DNA of 64,000 nucleotides from Lutimaribacter_A marinistellae (GTDB taxonomy: Bacteria > Pseudomonadota > Alphaproteobacteria > Rhodobacterales > Rhodobacteraceae). Both the position numbers and the translations under genes were made by a program. Every line of letters starts with the position of its first letter. Position 1 is the first letter of the stretch. Positions 1 to 7,026 of this stretch are shown here, in pieces. Below the pieces are notes generated by a model that was not told where the DNA came from, searched no databases, and saw only the letters and a program-made list of their open reading frames with translations. Location: NCBI RefSeq assembly GCF_042648365.1, contig NZ_JBHRXI010000010.1, positions 248,001 to 312,000 of the forward strand, written 5' to 3'.

Positions 1-551
1 GCGCGGAATGGGCTCAGGTCGGCATGTTCCAACAGATCCAGTTCGCCGCCTTCGATATCCATGACAAGCACGGTGGGTTTGATGGCTGCGCATACGTCCT
101 GAAAAGAGACGGTCGTGACTTCCACCTCCTCGGTCGGGCGACGCTCCGACTTGATCAACGAGGAGCCGAGAAAACTGCTCCGAATGTGGAAGCTGACGGT
201 TTCCGGGCGATCGGGCGAGGCGATCAGTACTTCGTTGCGGACTGAGATGCGCCCCTTCAGATCATTCCGTTCGTAGAGTTCGTTGATCCATGGGATCAAG
301 GCCGGGTTCGCCTCGAAAGAATGAACGGCGCGCGGTCTAGCATTGTGCGCAATGACTGCACCCACCACACCTATACCGGCACCGATTTCAAGAACCACGT
401 CGTCGGACCCCACGACATGCAGCGCACCCTCGATCTCCTGTCCCTCGTACCGGCCAGCGTTCAGACGCGCGATCCTCAGTTCGTTCAGAAACGGTGATTG
501 TGGAACGCGTACGCCGAAACACTCGGCGGCGACTGCCATATCCTTTGCCAC
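1..551 (-). CDS. FkbM-family SAM-dependent methyltransferase (C-terminus beyond window)
   Basis: The gene reads leftward and runs off the left edge, leaving about 183 N-terminal residues. A glycine-rich AdoMet-binding loop (EIGAGIGVVG, residues 55-64) is followed by the acidic strand end FEAN. The FkbM hallmark MDIEGGE lies at residues 164-170. The GTG at 551 is preferred because AAGGGG lies 7 bases upstream; the ATG at 539 has its purine run almost touching it. FkbM proteins usually O-methylate sugars or small metabolites; the acceptor here is unknown. It lies 123 bases downstream of the ferredoxin gene on the same strand and may or may not belong to that operon. Confidence 0.8.
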   Translation of the reverse strand, partial: MAKDMAVAAECFGVRVPQSPFLNELRIARLNAGRYEGQEIEGALHVVGSDDVVLEIGAGIGVVGAVIAHNARPRAVHSFEANPALIPWINELYERNDLKGRISVRNEVLIASPDRPETVSFHIRSSFLGSSLIKSERRPTEEVEVTTVSFQDVCAAIKPTVLVMDIEGGELDLLEHADLSPFR

Positions 552-674
552 GGCGCTGCCCCTTGCTGCCTGCCTTGTTGGTTGCCGGAGTCTGGGCGGA
601 CAGCACCGCTAAAGCAAGGATATCGGATCAACTTAGCCCGGGCTGCCGCAGCTAGGCCACATGCCGCCTCCGCC

Positions 675-989
675 TCAAGCCTCGGGCACGTGCAGGACCA
701 GCCCATCAAGTTCCGGGCGCGCCTCGATCTGACAACTCAACCGGCTGGTGGCTCGCCGCTCAGCCGCGGCGACATCGAGCATCGCATCCTCGAATTCCTC
801 GGGTGTGCCGGTCTTGTCGATCCACGCGTCATCGACATAGACGTGACAGGTCGCACAACTGAGGCATCCGCCGCATTCACCGATGACGCCGGGGATATCG
901 TTGGCAACCGCGGCCTCCATCAAGCTGATGCCCGGCTCTATCGCTGCTGCCCGGGTTTCACCGTCGGGAAGGGTCCAGGTGACATTCAT
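675..989 (-). CDS. Adrenodoxin/putidaredoxin-type [2Fe-2S] ferredoxin
   Basis: This 104-residue electron carrier has the cluster ligands of the vertebrate/bacterial P450 ferredoxins: Cys39, Cys45 and Cys48 (C-x5-C-x2-C) plus Cys86, with an extra Cys42 inside the loop. Family members pass single electrons from an NAD(P)H-ferredoxin reductase to a class I cytochrome P450. It is the third gene of the operon P450, glutamine-synthetase-like ligase, ferredoxin, only 13 bases after the ligase, so it is very probably the redox partner of that P450. No ferredoxin reductase gene is visible nearby and must be supplied from elsewhere. I took the internal ATG at 989, where similarity to the family begins, rather than an upstream in-frame start. 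Confidence 0.9.
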   Translation of the reverse strand: MNVTWTLPDGETRAAAIEPGISLMEAAVANDIPGVIGECGGCLSCATCHVYVDDAWIDKTGTPEEFEDAMLDVAAAERRATSRLSCQIEARPELDGLVLHVPEA

Positions 990-1002
990 GGTGCGCTCTC
1001 CC

Positions 1003-2292
1003 TCAAATGAAATGTACGTAGAAATCGCGCAAGGCGTCGCCTTCGAGGTCACGGGTCTTGCGCACTTCTTTCGTTTTCATGAAGACATGGTTGGCAACCA
1101 AATCCTCACCCACTGCCTTGGCAAGAACGGTGTCGCGTTCAAGGTCGGCAACTGCCCCCTTGAGGTCGATCGCGGTTGAAACCTTTGCGTCAGTCCGGTC
1201 GAACCCATCCCCGGTCTCCATAGGTGGAAGCTCATAACCGCTTTCGACACCCAGGCGCGCCGCATGAAGGACTGCCGCGACAGCCGTGTACGGGTTGGAT
1301 GACGCGTCGGCCATCCGGTGCTCAAGCCGTGCCTTTGGCCCCCCCTCCGACGAGATGCGCGTCGTGACGTTGCGGTGATCGCCGCCCCAGTTTTGCCAAA
1401 ACCCCGAAAGGGAGCCGGGCTGCAGCCGCATGTAGCTGTTGGCCGTGGGAGCGATGAGGCCTGCAAGACCACGGTGATGGTGCAGCAACCCGGCCAGACA
1501 TTGGCGCGCCAGATCGTTCATATGCTCTGGCCCGCCGCGCGGTCCGGAGGACAGCGCATTGCCACCCACCTCGTCCACGAAGGAGAAGTTGATGTGCATC
1601 CCCGACCCGCCCGCTTCGGCCACGGGCTTGGGCATGAATGTCAGCACGATCCCGTATTCCAGCGCCACTTCGCGCGCCATCAGACGGAACAGAACGATAT
1701 CGTCCACAGCCTTGAGAGCGTCATCGAAAGTCAGGGTGTATTCAAACTGTGGGCTGTCAAATTCCGCCGTGATCATGTCCAGGGAAAAGCCCATCTCCTC
1801 GGCCATGGCCCAAATCCGGTCGTTGAAGCGCAATGGGTCCGCAAAGGGCCCCGTACCATAGACGACACCGCCCGGCGCGTCATACGGAACCAGCCGGCCG
1901 CTGTCGTCGGCCTGCAGCGCAAAAGCTTCAAGCTCGATCCCCACCTTGGGACGCAACCCGTGCTTCTCCCAGTCCTTAACAGCGCGTTTCAACGTGCCAC
2001 GCGGGCAGAGAGGCAGGGGCGCACCCTGGTCATCGTAGAGGTCGCCCAGAACGATCTTGGTATGGGCATGCCAGCTGTCGCGGATGTCGTCATGGAGCCA
2101 GCGCAGTTCCATGTCGGGCAGCCCTTGTTTCATCTTCGCACCCGGGGCGTCCAGCAAATCGCGGTCATAATGCACACCGAACGTGGACAGGCAGAAGCGG
2201 GTACTGTCATCCCCGATCTTGTGGTGCGGTAGGTACTTTCCCCGCATGATGCTGAGATGGTCGCAATACATCGCGCGCAGCCGGTCTTTCAT
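1003..2292 (-). CDS. Glutamine-synthetase-family gamma-glutamyl-amine ligase
   Basis: The 429-residue product carries the glutamine synthetase catalytic-barrel motifs: metal ligand pair in GIELEAF (118-124), TAEFDSPQFE (175-184), the nucleotide/metal segment GGSGMHINFS (228-237), NSYMRL (285-290) and the arginine/glutamate stretch ARLEHRMADASSNPY (321-335). True housekeeping GlnA is about 470 residues; this length and the divergent N-terminus fit the group that ligates glutamate to amines other than ammonia (PuuA, IpuC, TdnQ/AtdA1 types). It sits between a cytochrome P450 (28 bases upstream) and a P450 ferredoxin, with a class I amidotransferase-like gene divergent from the operon. I infer glutamylation of an organic amine before or after oxidation. 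The strong GGAGGAAGAGGG run upstream supports the start. The substrate cannot be read from sequence. Confidence 0.8.
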   Translation of the reverse strand: MKDRLRAMYCDHLSIMRGKYLPHHKIGDDSTRFCLSTFGVHYDRDLLDAPGAKMKQGLPDMELRWLHDDIRDSWHAHTKIVLGDLYDDQGAPLPLCPRGTLKRAVKDWEKHGLRPKVGIELEAFALQADDSGRLVPYDAPGGVVYGTGPFADPLRFNDRIWAMAEEMGFSLDMITAEFDSPQFEYTLTFDDALKAVDDIVLFRLMAREVALEYGIVLTFMPKPVAEAGGSGMHINFSFVDEVGGNALSSGPRGGPEHMNDLARQCLAGLLHHHRGLAGLIAPTANSYMRLQPGSLSGFWQNWGGDHRNVTTRISSEGGPKARLEHRMADASSNPYTAVAAVLHAARLGVESGYELPPMETGDGFDRTDAKVSTAIDLKGAVADLERDTVLAKAVGEDLVANHVFMKTKEVRKTRDLEGDALRDFYVHFI

Positions 2293-2319
2293 GGTCCCTC
2301 TTCCTCCCCTGTAGCCGTT

Positions 2320-3579
2320 TCAGGCCATGCGCACCGTAACCGGCAGTTCCTTGATCCCGCCAACGAAATTTGACCGCAGGAATTTGTGCGGACCCGCTGG
2401 TTCGATGGCGCTTATTCTTTTCGCAAGTTCCTGGAACAACACCTTTACTTCGAGCCGCGCCAACCACATTCCAAGGCATACATGCGGTCCGCCCTGACCA
2501 AAGGACATGTGCCGATTGGGGCTGCGGCTGAGATTTACGCGGAACGGGTCGTCGAACGCCTCCTCGTCCCTGTTCGCAGAGGCGAACCAATAGAGCACCT
2601 TGTCGCCCGCACGAATTGTCTTGCCGTGCATCTCGTGATCCTGCGTCGCCGTTCGTCTGAAATAGAGGGCCGGCGTTGCCCAGCGGATGATCTCGTCCGG
2701 CGCGGTTTCCCATATGTCTCCGCCCCCCTGCATCTGGACCAGCAACTCCGGTTGATGACACATCGCCTGAATCCCCGCGGCGATCGAATACCGGGTGGTA
2801 TCGTTCCCTGCCGCCACAACGAGGCAGAAGAAGTTGCGGAATTCGGTATCCGTGATGACCGAGCCGTCCTTGGCCGGTTGCAGGATCATGTTGAGGATAC
2901 CCGAGGTGTCGCCTGCGCTCTCCTTCTTGTCCATCAACTCCTTGGCATAGGCATAAAGCTCGGCACCCGCTGGCGAATTGAACGGCATCATCCGGAATTC
3001 GTCAGTGTCCAGCTTGTCCAGAACATGCGTGGTGAAATCGGGATCGGTATTGGCGATCAGCGCATCGCCCTTTTCCACCAGCCAGGGTAGATCCTCGTCC
3101 GGCAGGCCGACAATCCGGCCCAGCATCCGCATCGGCAATTGTCGCGCGATCTCCTTCGTCGCGTCGAACGTTCCCTTCTCCAGCACGTCATCAAGGATAT
3201 CTACACAAATCTGGCGAATATCTTCCTCATATTGCGACATCGTGGTCCGCGAGAAGGCCTTCATCAACTTCATTCGCGTCTTGCTGTGTTCGGGCGGATC
3301 GGTCTCCTGAAACGTGCGGCGTGCGAGATACTCCTCGTAGCTCTGGTCTTCCATCCGGATACCGCGCGCCGACGAGAAGACCGCGGTGTTCTTGTTCATC
3401 TCGGCTATGTCGGCATGTCGCGTTACGGACCAGAAATCCTGCCCATCGGCGTATTCGGTCCAATGAAGCGGGTCGTCGCGTCGAAGGCGGGCAAAGGTAT
3501 TGTGCGGCGCCCCATCCACGAAGGCGTCATGGCTGGTCAGATCGGCATATCCGTCATCGCTGGGCGTCCATACCGTCAT
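2320..3579 (-). CDS. Cytochrome P450, bacterial class I monooxygenase
   Basis: A 419-residue soluble P450. The I-helix oxygen-activation motif is AAGNDTT (256-262), the K-helix ExxR is EIIR (296-299), and the heme loop runs from Phe360 to the ligand Cys368 in the sequence FGQGGPHVCLG. That loop is one residue longer between Phe and Cys than the common FGxGxHxCLG; CYP124/CYP125-type enzymes show the same extra residue. It opens the operon with the ligase and ferredoxin genes and should hydroxylate a substrate handled by them. The start has a GGGAAGGG ribosome site. An AT-rich promoter spacer with ATATGTA repeats separates it from the divergent amidotransferase gene. Which substrate it oxidises is unknown. 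Confidence 0.93.
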   Translation of the reverse strand: MTVWTPSDDGYADLTSHDAFVDGAPHNTFARLRRDDPLHWTEYADGQDFWSVTRHADIAEMNKNTAVFSSARGIRMEDQSYEEYLARRTFQETDPPEHSKTRMKLMKAFSRTTMSQYEEDIRQICVDILDDVLEKGTFDATKEIARQLPMRMLGRIVGLPDEDLPWLVEKGDALIANTDPDFTTHVLDKLDTDEFRMMPFNSPAGAELYAYAKELMDKKESAGDTSGILNMILQPAKDGSVITDTEFRNFFCLVVAAGNDTTRYSIAAGIQAMCHQPELLVQMQGGGDIWETAPDEIIRWATPALYFRRTATQDHEMHGKTIRAGDKVLYWFASANRDEEAFDDPFRVNLSRSPNRHMSFGQGGPHVCLGMWLARLEVKVLFQELAKRISAIEPAGPHKFLRSNFVGGIKELPVTVRMA

Positions 3580-3604
3580 CTTTATCCCTTCCCTACATCT
3601 CTTA

Positions 3605-3638
3605 ACATATGTATATTATATGTAGTCATAAATATGTA
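3605..3638. promoter_or_regulatory. Putative operator in divergent P450/amidotransferase promoter
   Basis: This spacer is markedly AT-rich against GC-rich surroundings. It contains an inverted repeat ACATAT (3605-3610), 7 bases, ATATGT (3618-3623), and three direct copies of ATATGTA at 3607, 3618 and 3632. It lies between the divergent starts at 3579 and 3663, so a protein bound here could control both. The GntR regulator encoded nearby is the obvious candidate because FCD-type GntR proteins often bind short AT-rich inverted repeats. The pairing is inference. Confidence 0.5.
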
Positions 3639-3662
3639 AATCTAAAAGTTCTGAGGAATATC

Positions 3663-4376
3663 ATGCGCCTGGCCATTTTCATGACGAATACGGACGAAAG
3701 CGCATTTGCGCAGCGCCACCCCAAGGACGGGCAGAAATTCACCGATCTCGTTCACCGCGTGCGGCCAGAGTGGCAAACGGTCGTGTTCCGCGTGAAAGAT
3801 GGTGAGTTTCCCCAAACCCTCGACGGTCTCGACGGCGTGATGATCACCGGCAGCCCGGCATCCGTGCGCGGCGATGCCGCCTGGATCGGAAAGCTACTTG
3901 ATCTTGTCCGCACCGCATATGCCAGCGGTCTGCCGATCTTCGGGGCCTGTTTTGGCCATCAAGCCGTTGCACTGGCCCTTGGCGGGGTCGTCGGTGACAA
4001 TCCCGGCGGATGGGTCCATGGCCTGACGCACAGCCGAATGCAAAGCAGGCCCGACTGGGCATCCGACCTGCCCGACGTGGTGAGGCTTTATGGCAGCCAT
4101 ACGGAACAGGTGACATCCCTGCCTGCGGGAGCAGTGACGATTTCGCAGTCCGAAGACTGCCCTGTCGCAGGCTTCTTTATAGGCGACGCGATCTATACCA
4201 CCCAGCACCACCCGGAGATGACACGCGAGTTCATAACGGCACTTACAGAAGAACTCGCCGACGAATTGGGGAGTGCGTCCTACGCAGCGGCGATGGCCTC
4301 ATTGGAGGGGACGGCCGACACCGATGCATTTGCCGAAAGCATTGCGCGATTTTTTGAGCACTCCCAAGCGACGTAG
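3663..4376 (+). CDS. Class I glutamine amidotransferase-like (gamma-glutamyl hydrolase type) protein
   Basis: A 237-residue single-domain class I amidotransferase fold. The nucleophile is Cys96 in GACFGHQ, completed by His183 and Glu185 in QHHPE. No synthetase domain is fused. Such stand-alone proteins include gamma-glutamyl hydrolases that release glutamate from gamma-glutamyl amines (PuuD; TdnT/AtdA2 in aniline degradation) as well as uncharacterised GMP-synthase-like amidotransferases. Divergent transcription from an operon with a glutamine-synthetase-like ligase supports a deglutamylation role, by inference. The ATG at 3663 has GAGG six bases upstream; an upstream in-frame ATG at 3609 would run through the operator and is rejected. 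Confidence 0.82.
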   Translation: MRLAIFMTNTDESAFAQRHPKDGQKFTDLVHRVRPEWQTVVFRVKDGEFPQTLDGLDGVMITGSPASVRGDAAWIGKLLDLVRTAYASGLPIFGACFGHQAVALALGGVVGDNPGGWVHGLTHSRMQSRPDWASDLPDVVRLYGSHTEQVTSLPAGAVTISQSEDCPVAGFFIGDAIYTTQHHPEMTREFITALTEELADELGSASYAAAMASLEGTADTDAFAESIARFFEHSQAT

Positions 4377-4384
4377 AAACCACC

Positions 4385-4440
4385 GCAGCGCGCGATAGCG
4401 CGCTGCCCGGCCCAACTCCGCGTGTCGCATCGCAGATGCG
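4385..4440. terminator. Two hairpins between convergent genes
   Basis: Two perfect stem-loops sit between the amidotransferase stop and the GntR stop: GCAGCGCGC (4385-4393), loop GATA, GCGCGCTGC (4398-4406); and CGCATC (4426-4431), loop GCA, GATGCG (4435-4440). Neither is followed by a strong T run, so they may act as bidirectional transcript ends with Rho or processing help. Confidence 0.55.
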
Positions 4441-4464
4441 GCTCAAGGAGGCGGGAGCCCCCTG

Positions 4465-5127
4465 CTATGCCAGTGCTGCCAGCAGATCCATCACCGTAAC
4501 CTGATCGAACTGTACATGCGCGGCCATACGCGCCTCGGCTTCTTCGCGCCGATGGTCGAGTATGAGTTCGGCCAGTTCGCGGTGCTCACGCGCCGAGTCG
4601 GGGATCGACCCCGGATAGCGGTATCGGGCGCGGTAATACGCAAGAAGTTTCCGCGCGTGGGTCTTGATCATTTCGACCAGGTATGGATTGCCCGATCCCA
4701 GTGCGACGGTCTCGTGAAAGGCGAGGTTCAGCCGATAATAGCCGTACGGGTCGCGATCGCCTTTCTCGGCGGCATGAACCTCGCAAGCCGACACAACCTC
4801 CTCCAATTGCCGTGCCTGGGCTGCCGACATCCGCCGCGCAGCGAGACCGGCTGCCTGCCCTTCCAGCTTGGCATGCACTTCGAGTATGGCCAGGAACTCC
4901 TCCAGCGAGGGTTTGAACACCATCGCCCCCTTGCGCGGCAGACGGCGTATGAGACCCAGTGTTTCAAGCTGGATGAATGCTTCGCGAACAGGTGTTCTAG
5001 AAACGCCGTGACGCTTCATCAGATAGGCTTCTTCCATCAGGTCGCCGGGGCTCAATCGCCCATGGTCGATATCTTCGAGGACCCCCGAAAGAACCTGTTC
5101 CGTCTGCCCCGCCATAGCCTGATCCAT
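4465..5127 (-). CDS. GntR-family transcriptional regulator (FCD domain)
   Basis: About 220 residues: an N-terminal winged helix with the characteristic SRTPVREAFIQLETLGLI recognition region, then an all-helical FCD ligand domain (residues about 80-215) with the usual His/Asp metal-site pattern around FHETVA. FCD regulators commonly respond to small carboxylates. The gene is convergent with the amidotransferase gene and divergent from the Tat-exported cyclase, so it may control either. The start is uncertain: the ATG at 5127 or a second at 5115 are both possible, with GGAAAAGGA just upstream. A TTGCAG/TAGGCT promoter lies immediately upstream. Confidence 0.88.
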   Translation of the reverse strand: MDQAMAGQTEQVLSGVLEDIDHGRLSPGDLMEEAYLMKRHGVSRTPVREAFIQLETLGLIRRLPRKGAMVFKPSLEEFLAILEVHAKLEGQAAGLAARRMSAAQARQLEEVVSACEVHAAEKGDRDPYGYYRLNLAFHETVALGSGNPYLVEMIKTHARKLLAYYRARYRYPGSIPDSAREHRELAELILDHRREEAEARMAAHVQFDQVTVMDLLAALA

Positions 5128-5141
5128 TCCTTTTCCGGTTA

Positions 5142-5170
5142 AGCCTAGTCCGGGGTGAAACGGGCTGCAA
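5142..5170 (-). promoter_or_regulatory. Sigma-70-type promoter for the GntR gene
   Basis: On the minus strand TTGCAG (5170-5165) and TAGGCT (5147-5142) are separated by 17 bases, and the start codon follows at 5127. A mirrored TAGGCT at 5205-5210 on the plus strand may be the -10 of the divergent cyclase gene, but its -35 is poor. Confidence 0.5.
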
Positions 5171-5273
5171 TCGTGAGGCTGGACGCATGGCACGCTTTCC
5201 GTGCTAGGCTGACCCCGCGGCAGCCGCACAAGGCGGACCGACTCGGGCGGGCAACAGACAGGGAGATAGAAAT

Positions 5274-6095
5274 ATGTGTGATATCTGTGTGATGAATGCC
5301 GTGAAGGATCGGATGCTGTCGCGGCGCTCGTTCTTCAAGGGAGGAGCGGCCCTCGCCGCCGGAGCCGTCGTCGGTCAGACCGTTGCGGCGCCACCTGCGC
5401 TGGCGGCAGGACACGGAGGTGTGGTCGACATGACCCATGTCTATGACGGCGATTTCCCAACCTACTTTGGCCAACCCGGCTTCAGCGCAGACCAGGCCTT
5501 CAATTTCGAGGAGAGCGGGTTCAACCTGTTCAATCTCAGCATCAATGAACACACCGGAACTCATATTGATGCACCGCTTCATTTCTCAGCCGACGGCCAG
5601 TCGGTGGACGAGATCCCTGTCTCGAACCTCGTCTGTCCGCTTTGCGTGATCGATATCGCCGCGAAGGCTGCCGATGATGCCGATGCCCAAGTGACTCCCG
5701 AGGACCTGAAGGCGTGGATGAATGCAAACGGAGAGATACCGGATGGTGCCTGCATCGCCATGCATTCAGGTTGGGGCGGCAAGTCCGGCGGGGACGGGTT
5801 CCGCAATGCCGATGGCGAAGGCAAGATGCACTTCCCCGGTTTTCATGTCGAGGCGGCACAGATGCTGATCGAGGAAACCGGCGCCGTGGCCATTGCCGTT
5901 GATACGCTTTCCCTGGATCACGGTCCGTCCGCAGATTTCGCAACGCATTACGCATGGCTGCCTACCAACCGCTACGGTATCGAGAACCTGGCCAACTTGG
6001 ACAAGGTTCCGGCAAGCGGCGCAACGCTGGTCGTTGGTGCGCCCGCTCATCGGGGCGGCTCGGGTGGGCCGGCGCGCATCTTTGCCATGGTCTGA
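5274..6095 (+). CDS. Tat-exported metal-dependent cyclase / kynurenine formamidase-like hydrolase
   Basis: 273 residues. The N-terminus has a twin-arginine signal (SRRSFFKGG, residues 16-24) followed by an alanine-rich hydrophobic stretch ending near AAPPALAAG, so the enzyme should fold in the cytoplasm and act in the periplasm. The cyclase-family metal motif HTGTHIDAPLHF (93-104; His93, His97, Asp99, His103) is intact, as is a later DTLSLDHG segment. The family includes kynurenine formamidase and other amidases/lactonases. It is followed 2 bases later by an AhpD-like gene, probably one transcript. The peptide before the twin arginines (MCDICVMNAVKDRM) is a short cysteine-containing leader. 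Substrate unknown. Confidence 0.83.
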   Translation: MCDICVMNAVKDRMLSRRSFFKGGAALAAGAVVGQTVAAPPALAAGHGGVVDMTHVYDGDFPTYFGQPGFSADQAFNFEESGFNLFNLSINEHTGTHIDAPLHFSADGQSVDEIPVSNLVCPLCVIDIAAKAADDADAQVTPEDLKAWMNANGEIPDGACIAMHSGWGGKSGGDGFRNADGEGKMHFPGFHVEAAQMLIEETGAVAIAVDTLSLDHGPSADFATHYAWLPTNRYGIENLANLDKVPASGATLVVGAPAHRGGSGGPARIFAMV

Positions 6096-6097
6096 AC

Positions 6098-6496
6098 ATG
6101 GGAACCGTCAGGCTCTTGTCCGACGAAGAGGTCAGCGCCGAGGCGCTGGCCGTGTTCGAAGATATCCGGACCGTTCGGGGAACCGATTTCATCAACAACT
6201 TCTGGCGCGCCCTCGCACATGATCCGGCATTGCTCAAGGCAACATGGGAGCGCCTCAAAGAGGTGATGGCACCGGGCGCCCTGGACCCCCTTGTGAAAGA
6301 GATGATCTATGTTGCCGTGTCATCCACGAACGGATGTGAGTACTGCATCCATTCACACACAGCCGCGGCACGGGCGAAAGGGATGAACGAACAGATGTAT
6401 GGCGAGCTGCTGGCGGTGATCGGCATGGCAAATCAGACCAATGCCATCGTCTCTGCTCTTCAGGTACCTGTGGACGATGCGTTCCGAGAGGAGTGA
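6098..6496 (+). CDS. Carboxymuconolactone decarboxylase/AhpD-like protein
   Basis: 132 residues with the AhpD-type redox motif C-x2-C-x3-H: Cys80, Cys83 and His87 in CEYCIHSH. Proteins with this motif are usually thiol-dependent peroxidases or reductants rather than true decarboxylases. The start lies 2 bases after the cyclase stop, so the two are probably translationally linked. No signal peptide is seen, so it should be cytoplasmic while its neighbour is exported. The specific reaction is unknown. Confidence 0.82.
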   Translation: MGTVRLLSDEEVSAEALAVFEDIRTVRGTDFINNFWRALAHDPALLKATWERLKEVMAPGALDPLVKEMIYVAVSSTNGCEYCIHSHTAAARAKGMNEQMYGELLAVIGMANQTNAIVSALQVPVDDAFREE

Positions 6497-6563
6497 CCGA
6501 CAGAAGCTTCCAGCTCAGTATTGCATTACGTGCACGGCAGCCATTCCCATGGAGGACTGGAAA

Positions 6564-6581
6564 ATGCTGCAGGTGCAGCAT
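6564..6581. promoter_or_regulatory. Perfect palindrome upstream of the DUF1127 gene
   Basis: ATGCTGCAGGTGCAGCAT has 8-base perfect arms around a GG centre, 40 bases before the DUF1127 start codon. The short spacer makes a protein operator more likely than an RNA hairpin. No dedicated regulator is adjacent. Confidence 0.5.
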
Positions 6582-6621
6582 ATGTGAAAGTCGATCAATT
6601 TTCCGAGCAATGGAGACACCC

Positions 6622-6840
6622 ATGGCAGATGCATCGACGAACACAACGCTTTCGCACGGCGCTGGCCGTTTCTTTGCAGACATCTTCGGCGGTCTTTGGG
6701 ATGCGGTCATCCGCGTTGGCGAAGCCAACAGCAAGATCCGGAAGATCGAGGCGCTTTCGTCACTGAGCGACGAGGAACTCGCTCAGCGCGGGCTTGCGCG
6801 GCAGGATATCATTCGGCACGTCATGGGCTGTTCCGTCTGA
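6622..6840 (+). CDS. DUF1127 (YjiS-like) small protein
   Basis: A 72-residue protein ending in the DUF1127 signature (LSDEELAQRGLARQDIIRHVMG). In alphaproteobacteria such short arginine-rich proteins are often stress- or phosphate-responsive, and some bind RNA; this one has no known role. I chose the ATG at 6622 because GGAG lies 6 bases upstream; a longer frame reading back to 6493 would begin inside the previous gene. It has its own spacer with a palindrome, so it is probably a separate transcript. Confidence 0.78.
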   Translation: MADASTNTTLSHGAGRFFADIFGGLWDAVIRVGEANSKIRKIEALSSLSDEELAQRGLARQDIIRHVMGCSV

Positions 6841-6868
6841 CAATCCGGAGTAACGTGAAACAGTAATT

Positions 6869-6989
6869 TTGGCCGGCTGACGCTCCTGATGTTGGCCGGA
6901 TATGTTACGGAATTTCGACCGAGGCCCGCCTCTCGTTACATTTAACTTGCCGCGAATCGTTTTTGCACCTATTACCCGACCATGCGGTC
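6869..6989. promoter_or_regulatory. Regulatory region upstream of the paaJABCDE operon
   Basis: The 186-base spacer before paaJ holds direct repeats TTGGCCGG (6869-6876 and 6892-6899) and an interrupted palindrome GACC (6978-6981), ATGC, GGTC (6986-6989). These are candidate sites for PaaR or PaaX. I cannot identify a convincing -35/-10 pair. Confidence 0.3.
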
Positions 6990-7026
6990 ACCTAATCGTG
7001 ACTGAAGGGAAGGGAGTTTCATCCGC

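Noticed and set aside
5142..5210. Inverted AGCCTAG/CTAGGCT pair as a long-range operator
   Set aside because: The two halves are better explained as the -10 elements of divergent promoters.
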